Assembly (NCBI GenBank): GCA_910588685.1
Contig: CAJUPX010000010.1
Coordinates: 1 to 64,000 of the forward strand
DNA: 64,000 bases
Direction: 5' to 3'
From: an uncultured Christensenellaceae bacterium
GTDB lineage: Bacteria > Bacillota > Clostridia > Christensenellales > Borkfalkiaceae
Below the pieces are notes generated by a model. The model ran no database searches. It saw only the letters and a list, made by a program, of their open reading frames with translations, and had not been told where the DNA came from. Below are positions 24,665 through 34,063 of this stretch, one piece after another (the first letter of the stretch is position 1; each line of letters starts with the position of its first letter). A program made the translations under genes and the position numbers.

Positions 24665-26140
24665 ATGGGCAAAGTAAAATCGTCGATAATAACGTCTATA
24701 CTCGTTATAGCGGTAGTTGTTTTAACGTTTTTTGCTACGGTATCGTTCAATCTTATCGGCAGCAACGGCGTTAAAAGGTACAACTCGTTTCTGTCAAGTA
24801 TACATTTGGGAAGCGACCTTACGGGAGAAGCGTATTCGCTTTTGTATCCAGAGGGTGTAATTTCTTCCGCAAGATACAACCTGGTAGTCAACGATTCCGA
24901 CAGCAGTGAAAAAGACGAATATCAGAAGACTTACGATAAGCACGGCGGCGTTTACGTAAATAAGGACAAGATGGGCGAAGAGCTTAAAGCAAGCGTGAGA
25001 GCGGACGCCGAAATAATCAGGGACAGGCTTGGAGAAAAAGGTTATTCGTCGTTTACCGTATCCATTGAAGACGATTACGTTATTAAAATTTCCCTGCCCA
25101 CCGATTACACGTATTCCGCATACCGTAATAAAAACACGGAATCGCGCTCGGAGAGCTTGCAGATTGTAAGTCACGCTGTTCAGTATTTAACGCTTGACGG
25201 CGATATGTCCTTGCGCGACGGTACGTCCGGTGCGCCCGTTCTTAAAAGCACCGAAGATTTTGCGTCTTATTTCAAAAAGATTGACAAGTATCAGATGGGC
25301 GGAAACCACGCGGTGAGAATGGTTCTTACCGACGAAGGATTTGAAAAAATAAACAAAATCATTACCGCGCAGGAATCCGGCAACGCCGTTGTTTACGTAG
25401 GTGATACTTCGCTCGGATTACAGTTCACGTACGGAACCGCGCTTACGGATAAAACGCTTATGTATCAGGCGGAGCAGAGCTACGCGTCCGACTTCGCTAT
25501 TCTTATGAGCTCGGTAAAATCGGGCAATCAAATAAGCAACAATTATTACGATGCCGACGGAGTAAAAGAACCTAGCATAGTTTCCGTAACGTCGGTATTC
25601 GGCGAATATGCGGCGATATATCTTGCCGTAACGCTGTTGCTTGTAACTGTAGGCGCAATCGTTTATTCAATAGTAAAATATAAAAAACTCGGTTTAGTGT
25701 GCGCGCTTATGGTGCTTTCGTACGCGCTGACCATAATAATAACCGCTCTTTTGTTGGGAATTCAGATTACTATAGCGGGCGCTCTTACCGCACTGATAGG
25801 ACTTGCGCTCTTAGTATTCTCAAACAGCATCGTGTTTGAGGCGATAAGAAAAGAAACGGCTTTGGGAAGAACTATTCAGGCGGCAGTCAAAGTCGGTTAT
25901 AAAAAATCGTTGTTCACAATTCTTGATTTGCACATTGTAATGCTAATTGTTGCTATCGTTACCGGAATTATCGGCGCGGGCGAAGTTGCGGCGTGCGGAC
26001 TTATTCTCTTTATAGCTACGGTTGCTTCGTACGTATTATACTGGTTTACCCGCTTTATGTGGTACGTACTGTCGTCGCCTGTAAGAGATAAATTTAAATT
26101 CTGCGGTTTTGCAAGGGAGGACTTGGACGATGAAGACTAA
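24665..26140 (+). CDS. secD: Protein translocase subunit SecD
   Basis: A 491-residue export accessory protein that uses the proton gradient to help complete translocation through SecYEG. Helix 1 (about 8-29) is followed by HLGSDLTGE, the degenerate equivalent of the usual GLDLRGG motif. A large extracytoplasmic domain comes next, then five helices with IAGALTALIGLALLVFSNSIV. The ATG at 24665 has AGGAG seven bases upstream; the upstream in-frame GTGs at 24641 and 24644 lie in the leader hairpin and are rejected. It overlaps secF by 11 bases. Confidence 0.88.
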   Translation: MGKVKSSIITSILVIAVVVLTFFATVSFNLIGSNGVKRYNSFLSSIHLGSDLTGEAYSLLYPEGVISSARYNLVVNDSDSSEKDEYQKTYDKHGGVYVNKDKMGEELKASVRADAEIIRDRLGEKGYSSFTVSIEDDYVIKISLPTDYTYSAYRNKNTESRSESLQIVSHAVQYLTLDGDMSLRDGTSGAPVLKSTEDFASYFKKIDKYQMGGNHAVRMVLTDEGFEKINKIITAQESGNAVVYVGDTSLGLQFTYGTALTDKTLMYQAEQSYASDFAILMSSVKSGNQISNNYYDADGVKEPSIVSVTSVFGEYAAIYLAVTLLLVTVGAIVYSIVKYKKLGLVCALMVLSYALTIIITALLLGIQITIAGALTALIGLALLVFSNSIVFEAIRKETALGRTIQAAVKVGYKKSLFTILDLHIVMLIVAIVTGIIGAGEVAACGLILFIATVASYVLYWFTRFMWYVLSSPVRDKFKFCGFAREDLDDED

Positions 26141-27143
26141 TTTTAAAGTTTCTTCCAAAATGCATCTTTTTGTAATAATTTCCTGCGTGGTAATCGCGCT
26201 CGGAATTGCAGTCGGCACCGTATGCCATTTCGTTGCCGGAGGGTTTTATAACTACGGCGCGGACTGGGCGAGCAGCAAGAGCATAGTAGTAGAATACGAA
26301 AATATAGATTATACATCGAGCGATAAGCTGGAAGAAATCTGCAGCACGGCTTTTTCTGACGCAGGTATCAAGTCAAAGAAAGTTACGTTTGTTAAAGGTA
26401 CAAGCAATACCGGCGGCAAGCTTGTTTACGAGTTTATGTCTTCAACAGAAGATGAAAAATTAAACAAAGCAGTTGAAGCAATCGACGCAAAAATTAAAGC
26501 GGATATAGCTGTAAACGGAAATATAAGGCTGAGTTATCCCGCCCAAAGTTCCGGACAAACGCTTCCCGAAGCGGGGAAAGCTTTATGGCGCGGCGGTGTT
26601 GCCGCAATCGTTCTTGCGGTTTGCGGATTTGTGTATTTCCTTGTAAGGTATAAACTCTCTATGGCGCTCGGCGTATTGCTTGCGCTTGCGCATAACCTGG
26701 CGTTGTTCCTGTCATTAGTAGCTTTATTAAGAGTTCCCGTAGGCAGTTCGGTAATTACTTTTGCCGTAACGGTTTTGGTTTTAACGCTTTTCGGTTGCTG
26801 TATTTTCTTTGACAAAGTGCGTAAAAATAGCAAAGACGAAGATAATAAAAAGCTTCCTGCAATTGAGTTGGTAGACAAGAGTGCTAACGAGAGCCTTAAA
26901 ATAAATCTTTTTGTGCCGGCTTGCCTTGGCGCAGTGGCGGCGTTATTGTTCGTTTTAATGTCAATCAGCTCGCTTTCCCCGCTGGCTGTCATATCGCCGC
27001 TTGCGCTTGCGCTTACAGCGTTTGTATGCAGCGCGTACGGTTTGCTGATGTTTGTGCCCGCAGTCTATTCTCGTTTTAAACTTATCGCGGATAAGAAAAA
27101 GAATACGCGGGTCACCGCGGTAAAACAAAAAACTACCGGTTAA
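26130..27143 (+). CDS. secF: Protein translocase subunit SecF
   Basis: A 337-residue partner of SecD with the same plan: helix 1 (about 11-35), an extracytoplasmic domain, then five helices. The sequence is divergent from model SecF proteins, and the assignment leans on helix layout and on overlap with secD. The start ATG at 26130, ten bases after GGAGG, lies inside the end of secD, indicating translational coupling. The C-terminus is lysine/arginine-rich. A strong terminator follows. Confidence 0.82.
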   Translation: MKTNFKVSSKMHLFVIISCVVIALGIAVGTVCHFVAGGFYNYGADWASSKSIVVEYENIDYTSSDKLEEICSTAFSDAGIKSKKVTFVKGTSNTGGKLVYEFMSSTEDEKLNKAVEAIDAKIKADIAVNGNIRLSYPAQSSGQTLPEAGKALWRGGVAAIVLAVCGFVYFLVRYKLSMALGVLLALAHNLALFLSLVALLRVPVGSSVITFAVTVLVLTLFGCCIFFDKVRKNSKDEDNKKLPAIELVDKSANESLKINLFVPACLGAVAALLFVLMSISSLSPLAVISPLALALTAFVCSAYGLLMFVPAVYSRFKLIADKKKNTRVTAVKQKTTG

Positions 27144-27152
27144 TAATTTACT

Positions 27153-27180
27153 AAAGGCGGGGTTAACCCGCCTTTGTTTT
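27153..27180 (+). terminator. Terminator after secF
   Basis: Nine-base arms AAAGGCGGG/CCCGCCTTT with a short loop, followed by GTTTTT. It ends five bases before the recJ ATG. Confidence 0.85.
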
Positions 27181-27184
27181 TAAT

Positions 27185-29491
27185 ATGAAAAGAATATTAG
27201 CGGAGTATGAATTTTCCGAAGAACAATTAAATATCATATGCGAACTTGCTAAATCGTGCGGATTATGCGAAGAAACCGTTAAAATTCTTTACGGGCGCGG
27301 ATTGAGAACGCGGTCTGAAATTAACGAGTTTTTACATCCTTCAAAAGCAGGTTTTATTTCTCCGTTTAAAATGCAGGGGATGCGCGAAGCGGTGGAGCTG
27401 ATAACCCTCGCCCGCGACGGGGAGTGGACGGTAGTTGTTTATGGCGATTACGATGCCGACGGTATCTGCGCGACTACCATTATGTCTAAGGTGCTGCGTG
27501 ATTTCGGCATAAAGCCGTATATATGCGTGCCCGAACGCCGTAACGGTTACGGGCTGTCTACGGGGCTTATAGACGAGATTTTTGAAGAGTACTGTCCGGA
27601 GCTTATTATAACCGTTGACTGCGGAATTTCCGGCGCGGACGAGGTAAAATATATCCAGGAACAGGGCGCGGAGGTAATTATAACAGATCATCACGAACTG
27701 CCCGATAAGCTTCCCGGTTGTATTTGCATAAATCCCAAGTTTAATGACGGTTATATTTACGATAATCTGTGCGGCGCAGGCGTTGCGTTTAAAGTAGGCT
27801 GTGCGTTAAACGGCGAAAGCGCTTATAAATATCTGGATTTTGCTGCAATAGCTACGGTTGCGGACAGCGTGCCGCTGACGGGTGAAAATCGCATTATTGT
27901 TGCGGATGGGCTTAAAATTATTAATAAAAAGCCCTCCAAGTGCTATGCTGAATTTATAAATAAAAACGATAACGTCAATTCGCAAAGCGTGGCGTTTTCC
28001 ATTGCCCCCAAAATCAATGCGGCGGGCAGAATGGGGGACGCGCATTCGGCGCTCGCTCTTTTTAATTCGTTAGACGACGGCGAGATTTTCGATTTGTCGG
28101 CAAAACTCATCTCGTATAATATTGAACGGCAGAAATACTGCGACGAGCTGTACGCAAGCGCAAAGAGTATGCTTGCGGAAAGCGATAAAATCGGCAAAGT
28201 TATAATGCTCTATAACGATCAATGGAACACCGGTTTTGTGGGAATAGTCGCCGCAAGGCTTGTTGAAGAGTACTCGCGTCCTGTTATTTTGTTTGTAAGA
28301 AACGGCGATATGCTAAAAGGCTCCGCGCGGTCTGTGGAAAGTATAAATATTTTTGAGGCGTTAAAGGCTTGTTCGGAATACGTAGCCGAATTCGGCGGAC
28401 ATTCCCAGGCGGCAGGGGTAAACGTTGATATATCAAATTTTGAAAGCCTCAAAAACGCATTAGACGGTTATATAACCGAACGCTATACTGCCAAGGATTT
28501 TATACCAACAATTTATATCAACGGCGAGCTCAAAGGCAATTATTCACCGCGTTTTGCAAAAGAGATCGAGCTTTTAGAGCCGTTCGGAGTAGGCAATAGG
28601 CGGCCTGTTTTTATGGTTAAGGAGCGCGCCGCGGAGGTTCGCAGGGTAAAAGCTATGTCGCCGCATATTTCGGTTAAAAGCGGTAAAATAGAGCTTATGT
28701 GCTTTGGCGGGGCTAAGTATTCGCGGTTATTTTCAAGCAATGCCGAAAAAAAATATATATTTGAATACAACGTTTCGCAGTTTCGCGGAAAAGAATATAT
28801 AAAAGGATTTGTCCGTGATTTTGTTTACGACGCCGAGGAAATATCTCAGGCGCGGGAAGAGCTTTTTTGCGGCTATATAGAAGCTCTTTCCCGTCCGGTT
28901 AATCATTATAAAGTTCAGATTGCAAATGCGGATACAATAGAAAATTTAATAGAAACGTGCGGCGAGTTCGGTACTCTTTTTATCGCGTACGATTACGGCA
29001 CCGTGCAAAAATATAAAAGTTTACAAAAATTTAACTGCGAGCTTTTTACTTTTTCGGGTAAAAACGGCGCGTCGGCATCCGTGCTGTCGCCGGATACGGA
29101 AAACGATTTCAGTTTATACAAAAGAATAATATTTTTAGACGATACCTGCGGTATACGCCTTGAAATTTCCGATAGTATTGAAATTATTAAAGCCGAAAAT
29201 GCGGAAATACCTGCATTTGTGCATAAACTAAATTGCGATAGAATGAAATTGTTGGAAATTTTTGCTATGCTCTCGGCAAATTCGGGCAATATACAGGGTG
29301 AAAGCGCCGCGGAGGTAGCCGTTAAAAATAATTTCGGTTGTTCCCGTACGCAGGCTCTATTTGCATTGAAAGTTTTTGAACAGCTGAGCCTAATTGATTT
29401 TACGAACGGACATCTGGAAATTTTCCGCGGCGTAAAAAGTAAACTTGAAAATTCCGAATTATATAATCTGATTTTGAAATTGCAGGGGTAA
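27185..29491 (+). CDS. recJ: Single-stranded-DNA-specific exonuclease RecJ
   Basis: A 768-residue DHH-superfamily 5'-to-3' exonuclease for recombination and repair. Catalytic motifs are VVVYGDYDADGICAT (motif I), ITVDCGISG and ITDHHELPD (the DHH motif), with DHHA1 motifs around EFGGHSQAAGVNV. It is longer than E. coli RecJ (577 residues) because of a C-terminal extension of about 200 residues, as in many Firmicutes. The ATG lies directly behind the secF terminator without a ribosome site, and no convincing promoter fits in the five-base gap, so expression may rely on read-through. Stop and relA start are one base apart. Confidence 0.94.
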   Translation: MKRILAEYEFSEEQLNIICELAKSCGLCEETVKILYGRGLRTRSEINEFLHPSKAGFISPFKMQGMREAVELITLARDGEWTVVVYGDYDADGICATTIMSKVLRDFGIKPYICVPERRNGYGLSTGLIDEIFEEYCPELIITVDCGISGADEVKYIQEQGAEVIITDHHELPDKLPGCICINPKFNDGYIYDNLCGAGVAFKVGCALNGESAYKYLDFAAIATVADSVPLTGENRIIVADGLKIINKKPSKCYAEFINKNDNVNSQSVAFSIAPKINAAGRMGDAHSALALFNSLDDGEIFDLSAKLISYNIERQKYCDELYASAKSMLAESDKIGKVIMLYNDQWNTGFVGIVAARLVEEYSRPVILFVRNGDMLKGSARSVESINIFEALKACSEYVAEFGGHSQAAGVNVDISNFESLKNALDGYITERYTAKDFIPTIYINGELKGNYSPRFAKEIELLEPFGVGNRRPVFMVKERAAEVRRVKAMSPHISVKSGKIELMCFGGAKYSRLFSSNAEKKYIFEYNVSQFRGKEYIKGFVRDFVYDAEEISQAREELFCGYIEALSRPVNHYKVQIANADTIENLIETCGEFGTLFIAYDYGTVQKYKSLQKFNCELFTFSGKNGASASVLSPDTENDFSLYKRIIFLDDTCGIRLEISDSIEIIKAENAEIPAFVHKLNCDRMKLLEIFAMLSANSGNIQGESAAEVAVKNNFGCSRTQALFALKVFEQLSLIDFTNGHLEIFRGVKSKLENSELYNLILKLQG

Positions 29492-29492
29492 A

Positions 29493-31622
29493 ATGGACGT
29501 ACTGAAAAAAATAGAAAACTATTATTCAGAAGAGGACGGCGAATTTTTAAAAGCCGCTTATTCGTATGCAGAACAAATGCACCGCGGGCAGAAGCGTGCG
29601 TCCGGCGAGCCTTATTTCAGCCACCCCTGTGCAGTTGCGGAAATACTCGTAGAGCTCGGTATGGATATGCCGTCTATTGCGGCGGCATTTCTGCACGATG
29701 TTGTAGAAGACACTCCGGCAACAGAGGAGGATATAAACCGCAAATTCGGCAAGGAAATTATGACCCTTGTCGACGGCGTTACCAAACTCGATAAAATCCA
29801 TTTTGCCACGCACGAGGAGGAAGACGCGGAAAATTTCCGTAAAATATTCGTTGCAATGGCAAACGACGTGCGCGTTATTATTATAAAGCTTGCCGACAGA
29901 CTGCACAATATGCGTTCTTTAAACTTTTTATCAAACGAACGCCAGCAGAGAATCGCGCGCGAAACGCTCGAAATTTTTACGCCTCTTGCGGGCAGACTCG
30001 GTATATCCCAGATTAAATGCGAGCTTGAAGACCTGTGTCTTAAATATCTCGACCCCGAAGCATACGAATTTCTTGTTAAGAACATTAATTTAGCGCTTGC
30101 CGACAGAAAGCGTTTTGTGGACTTTGTTGTGGACCAGATAAAAGAAATTCTTGAAAGCAGCAACTTTACGGGCGAGGTTTTCGGCAGACCAAAGCATTTT
30201 TACTCCATTTATAAAAAAATGAAGAACCAGGACAAGACGCTCGACCAGATATACGACCTGACCGCAGTGCGCGTTATCGTTAAGAGTATAGACGAGTGTT
30301 ACGAGCTTCTCGGCAAAATCCACAACCGCTGGAAGCCTGTTCCCGGCAGAATTAAGGACTATATAGCTACTCCCAAACGCAATATGTACCAGTCGCTGCA
30401 TACCACGGTAGTTACAAACTTCGGTCAGTTTTTTGAAATTCAGATACGAACCGAAGAAATGCATAAAATGGCTGAATACGGTATTGCAGCGCACTGGAAG
30501 TATAAAGAAAATAAATCTAACGAAAACAATTTTGACGCGCGTCTTTCCTGGATACGCGACGTTATGGACTGGCAGGGCGCGTTAAACGATTCCAAAGAGT
30601 TTGTGGACAGTCTTAAAAACGATCTGTATTCCAATGAACTGCTTGTTTTTACTCCGCACGGCAAGGTTATTTCGCTGCCGCTCGAAGCCTCGCCCATAGA
30701 TTTTGCATATGCTATTCACTCCGAAGTAGGAAATAAGTGCATAGGCGCAAAAGTCAACGGTAAAATGGTGCAGCTAAATTCCAGGCTGTCCACGGGCGAC
30801 GTGGTTGAAATACTCACCAACCCCAATAGCAAAGGTCCGAGCTGGGACTGGCTTAAATTTGTAAAATCCAGCTCTGCACGCGCAAAAATACGTTCTTTCT
30901 TTAAAAAGGAAATGAAAGAAGAGAACGTAAAAACAGGCAGAGCTATGCTCGAAGCCGAGGCAAAGCGCAAGGGCTATAATCTGAACGATATACTTACTGA
31001 CAGCTCGTTTGAAAAGCTCTCTTCCAAACTTGTATTCAGTTCCGTTAACGAAATGCTTGCGTCTGTGGGATACGGCGCGGTAGGCGTCAACCAGATAATT
31101 TTCAAGCTTATAGATTATTATAAGAAAGAAATCCCCAAGCCCGTTGAAGTAATAGAATCGGGCAAGCTCAGGGATACTCCCGCGGGCAGCGTTACCGTTA
31201 AGGGTATGAGCGGGCTTTTGGTTCGTTTTGCGCATTGCTGCAACCCCGTTCCCGGCGACGAAATTACCGGCTTTGTTTCGCGCGGCAGGGGTGTAATAGT
31301 GCACCGCAAAGACTGTCCTAATCTTAAAGACCTCGACGAGTTGCGCCTGCAACCCGCACAGTGGACCGGCAGCATAGAAACCGAGTTTATTGCAGGTCTT
31401 AAAATAGTTGCGGACAACTATGACGGATTGACTGCCGACGTTGTTGCGGAAGTACAGGTGTTGCATTTGTCGATGACGCAGCTGAATGCGCGCATAAACA
31501 AAAGCAAGCTTGCGGAAATAGAATTGAGGGTCAAGCTAAATAAGCGTTCCGATATCGACCTGTTTATCAACCGTTTAAAGCGCAATAAGCACATTATCAG
31601 CGTTTTCAGGACTACAAACTGA
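29493..31622 (+). CDS. relA: Bifunctional (p)ppGpp synthetase/hydrolase RelA/SpoT
   Basis: A 709-residue stringent-response enzyme. The hydrolase HD domain keeps His68-Asp69 and Glu72-Asp73 (FLHDVVEDT). The synthetase domain has GRPKHFYSIYKKM, YQSLHTTV and the substrate-specifying EIQIRT. TGS follows (VFTPHGKVISLPL), then a zinc-finger-like or helical region with HCCNPVPGD and a C-terminal ACT domain. Intact hydrolase residues indicate it both makes and degrades (p)ppGpp. The ATG has AGGGG upstream. The stop shares one base with the next start (TGATG), indicating coupling. Confidence 0.96.
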   Translation: MDVLKKIENYYSEEDGEFLKAAYSYAEQMHRGQKRASGEPYFSHPCAVAEILVELGMDMPSIAAAFLHDVVEDTPATEEDINRKFGKEIMTLVDGVTKLDKIHFATHEEEDAENFRKIFVAMANDVRVIIIKLADRLHNMRSLNFLSNERQQRIARETLEIFTPLAGRLGISQIKCELEDLCLKYLDPEAYEFLVKNINLALADRKRFVDFVVDQIKEILESSNFTGEVFGRPKHFYSIYKKMKNQDKTLDQIYDLTAVRVIVKSIDECYELLGKIHNRWKPVPGRIKDYIATPKRNMYQSLHTTVVTNFGQFFEIQIRTEEMHKMAEYGIAAHWKYKENKSNENNFDARLSWIRDVMDWQGALNDSKEFVDSLKNDLYSNELLVFTPHGKVISLPLEASPIDFAYAIHSEVGNKCIGAKVNGKMVQLNSRLSTGDVVEILTNPNSKGPSWDWLKFVKSSSARAKIRSFFKKEMKEENVKTGRAMLEAEAKRKGYNLNDILTDSSFEKLSSKLVFSSVNEMLASVGYGAVGVNQIIFKLIDYYKKEIPKPVEVIESGKLRDTPAGSVTVKGMSGLLVRFAHCCNPVPGDEITGFVSRGRGVIVHRKDCPNLKDLDELRLQPAQWTGSIETEFIAGLKIVADNYDGLTADVVAEVQVLHLSMTQLNARINKSKLAEIELRVKLNKRSDIDLFINRLKRNKHIISVFRTTN

Positions 31623-32224
31623 TGAAAATTATTAAAGTAACGCCGCGTGTGTTCGCGAGCAACTCGTACATTTTAACGGGCGACGGTAAGTCGGCGGTTG
31701 TTATTGACCCGTCGGAAGAGGCGGTTGCGGCATTAAAGCGGCACGGTCTTGTATGTAAAGCCGTACTTTTAACGCACGGACATTTCGACCATATCGGCGG
31801 CTGCGGAATTTTGTATGATGGCGGGGCAAAAATTTACTGCGGCGAATACGAAAAAACTTTTATATTCAGCGCGGAAAACAGAAATATATTCGGCGGCGTT
31901 TATATACCCGAATTTGAAATTGCCGGCACATTTAAAAACGGTGAAACAATTGAGTTATGCGGCATAAAATTTTCGGTTATACATACGCCGGGACATACCG
32001 AGGGCAGCGTTTGCTATATTTGCGAAAACGCAATTTTTACCGGAGATACTCTGTTTTGCGGCGGAGTAGGCAGAACGGATTTGCCCACGGGAAGTATGGG
32101 CAAACTTATTAACAGCGTTAAAAGGATCTATGCGCTTGACGGCGAGTTTAAATTATACTGCGGACACGGTGAAGATTCAACTTTAGCTAACGAAAGAAAG
32201 TATAATCCGTATGTAAGAGGCTGA
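31622..32224 (+). CDS. MBL-fold metallo-hydrolase (glyoxalase II-like)
   Basis: A 200-residue metallo-beta-lactamase-fold hydrolase. The dinuclear metal site is His52, His54, Asp56 and His57 (THGHFDHIGG), with further ligands in HTPGHTEGS, FTGDTLF and YCGHG. Size and motifs match the short glyoxalase II-like group, commonly found between relA and hemZ in Clostridia; the natural substrate is not established. Translationally coupled to relA by a one-base overlap. Confidence 0.9.
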   Translation: MKIIKVTPRVFASNSYILTGDGKSAVVIDPSEEAVAALKRHGLVCKAVLLTHGHFDHIGGCGILYDGGAKIYCGEYEKTFIFSAENRNIFGGVYIPEFEIAGTFKNGETIELCGIKFSVIHTPGHTEGSVCYICENAIFTGDTLFCGGVGRTDLPTGSMGKLINSVKRIYALDGEFKLYCGHGEDSTLANERKYNPYVRG

Positions 32225-32225
32225 T

Positions 32226-33590
32226 ATGTTAAACACGAACAGCGAATACCTGCGCCCCGAAATAATGGACGTTTTGCGGGCGTTTAACTGCGAAAACCAA
32301 GACTTTCTGCACTATTTTTCGGGCTCGTGCGGAGACTTTTTAAATTCAATAGAATATAACGGCGAGTTTTACGACTACACCGAAAAATACAAGTGCGATA
32401 ATGAGATAGAATATAAACGGCTTGCAAAGCGTTCTGTAAAGCTCGCGTTTTATAACGTTCTTTCAAAGTTTAACGGCGACCTGCCGTGGGGTGCGCTTAC
32501 AGGCATAAGACCCACAAAGCTTGCTTATACGGAGCAGGAGAAGGGGCGGAATTTTAAAGAGATTTTGCAGAAAATGCACGTTTCGGAGCCAAATATTCAA
32601 CTTGTTTCTCGGGTGCTTGAATCGCAGCGCGGCATATATAAAAAGGGCGGACAGGATTTATATATTTCCGTGCCTTTCTGCCCTACCAAATGCGAATACT
32701 GTTCGTTTATTACCGCGCCGATAGAAAAGACCGAAAAGTACGTTGAAGATTATCTTGCCTGCTTAATAAAAGAGATAGATTCTGTAAAGCCGTATTTAAA
32801 GAATCTGCGTTCTGTTTACATAGGCGGAGGCACTCCGTTTGTGCTTTCGGAAAATCAATTGAGTCGCATATATGCCGCGGTTACCGATATTTTAACGCCC
32901 GAAACGGAGTTCACCGTAGAGGCGGGCAGACCTGACGTTTTTACCGACGGAAAGCTCAGAACTTCCAGGCAATACGGCGTTACGAGAATTTGCGTAAACC
33001 CGCAGTCCTTTAACGATGCAACGCTTGCGACAATCGGCAGAAAACACACCTCGGCGCAGACTTTTGAAGCGTACGCCGCCGCGAAGAAATACGGATTCGA
33101 TATAAATCTGGATTTGATTGCCGGACTTGCCTATGAAAGCTTGAACGACTTTGAAAAATCGTTAACCGCCGCAATAAATCTGAATCCCGCAAATATTACG
33201 GTGCACACGCTGTCGCTTAAATCGGGAGCAAAACTCAAGGAGAACGTAAAACGGCTTGACGTGGCCGGCATTGCCGAAATGGTTGCGCTCTCGCGCGGAA
33301 AGCTGACGGAAGCAGGCTACGAGCCCTATTATCTGTACAGGCAAAAATATCAGGCGGGCGGGCTCGAAAACGTGGGCTGGACTAAACCCGGCAAGGCGTG
33401 CGTGTACAATGTGGACACAATGGAAGAGATATCAGACAATATCGCAGTAGGGGCAAACGCCATTTCAAAACGTTATTTCGGCTCCGAAAACCGCATAGAG
33501 CGCTATGCCGCTCCTAAGGATTTACCTACTTATATTGCAAAAACCGATAAAATTATCGAGGAAAGAAACCAACTTTTTAATTTAGTATAG
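32226..33590 (+). CDS. hemZ: Radical SAM protein HemZ (coproporphyrinogen dehydrogenase-like)
   Basis: A 454-residue radical SAM protein of the HemN/HemZ group. The cluster cysteines are Cys152, 156 and 159 (PFCPTKCEYCSF), and the GGG motif is YIGGGTP. HemZ-type proteins have an N-terminal extension of about 140 residues before the radical SAM core, seen here. Whether it oxidises coproporphyrinogen or does another reaction is uncertain, because no other heme genes are in the window and HemZ is poorly characterised. The start is one base after the MBL stop, in the same operon. Confidence 0.9.
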   Translation: MLNTNSEYLRPEIMDVLRAFNCENQDFLHYFSGSCGDFLNSIEYNGEFYDYTEKYKCDNEIEYKRLAKRSVKLAFYNVLSKFNGDLPWGALTGIRPTKLAYTEQEKGRNFKEILQKMHVSEPNIQLVSRVLESQRGIYKKGGQDLYISVPFCPTKCEYCSFITAPIEKTEKYVEDYLACLIKEIDSVKPYLKNLRSVYIGGGTPFVLSENQLSRIYAAVTDILTPETEFTVEAGRPDVFTDGKLRTSRQYGVTRICVNPQSFNDATLATIGRKHTSAQTFEAYAAAKKYGFDINLDLIAGLAYESLNDFEKSLTAAINLNPANITVHTLSLKSGAKLKENVKRLDVAGIAEMVALSRGKLTEAGYEPYYLYRQKYQAGGLENVGWTKPGKACVYNVDTMEEISDNIAVGANAISKRYFGSENRIERYAAPKDLPTYIAKTDKIIEERNQLFNLV

Positions 33591-33600
33591 TTAAAAACAT

Positions 33601-33629
33601 TTGCCTTTTCAAAACGGTTGTGTTAAAAT
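33601..33629 (+). promoter_or_regulatory. Promoter of rpsO with about 80-base leader
   Basis: TTGCCT (33601-33606), a 17-base spacer and TAAAAT (33624-33629). The leader to 33714 could fold with GCGG/CCGC pairing and may hold the S15 autoregulatory site known in other bacteria; that is not verified. AGGAGG precedes the start. Confidence 0.65.
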
Positions 33630-33714
33630 CATTATGTTACGGTTACAAGGCGGTGCGAATACTCAACGATTAGCTTTGTTTCCCGCAAATAATTTCCATA
33701 GGAGGATAAATTAA

Positions 33715-33969
33715 ATGGAAAAGTCCGAAATCATTACAAAGTATGCATTAAAGGAAGGCGATACGGGTTCGCCCGAGGTGCAGATTGCACTCTTAACCGA
33801 GAGAATCAATCACCTTAACGAGCATCTTAAAGAGCACATCCACGACAATCATTCCCGTCGCGGTCTGCTTAAAATGGTTGGTCGCCGCCGCGGTCTTTTG
33901 GATTATCTCAAAAGCAAGGATATCGAAAGATACCGCGCCATTATAGCGGCATTAAATCTCAGAAAATAA
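33715..33969 (+). CDS. rpsO: 30S ribosomal protein S15
   Basis: An 84-residue four-helix ribosomal protein that binds 16S rRNA early in platform assembly. Conserved segments are DTGSPEVQIALLTERI, HLKEHIHDNHSRRGLL and MVGRRRGLLDYL. A few residues shorter than the usual 88-89. The start is preceded by AGGAGG. It is followed by a terminator and then pnp, the conserved rpsO-pnp order. Confidence 0.97.
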   Translation: MEKSEIITKYALKEGDTGSPEVQIALLTERINHLNEHLKEHIHDNHSRRGLLKMVGRRRGLLDYLKSKDIERYRAIIAALNLRK

Positions 33970-33978
33970 TAAAAAGGG

Positions 33979-34008
33979 GAGCGGGCTTTTATAATTCCGC
34001 TCTTTTTT
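33979..34008 (+). terminator. Terminator between rpsO and pnp
   Basis: GAGCGG (33979-33984) pairs with CCGCTC (33997-34002), followed by TTTTTT. It probably lets only part of the transcripts continue into pnp. Confidence 0.8.
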
Positions 34009-34063
34009 CATTGACGGCGGCACGGGAGCCGCAAAAAGACGTAAGGAGAATAAAAGATATAAA

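Noticed and set aside
27150..27190. Separate leaderless promoter for recJ
   Set aside because: Only TTTAAT directly abutting the ATG is present; the position would put the transcript start inside the gene.
30774..31466. Long minus-strand open frame (230 codons) inside relA
   Set aside because: It is opposite a gene with full family motifs and has no promoter or ribosome site; the same holds for the antisense frames in pnp, uvrA, ruvB and the surface proteins.
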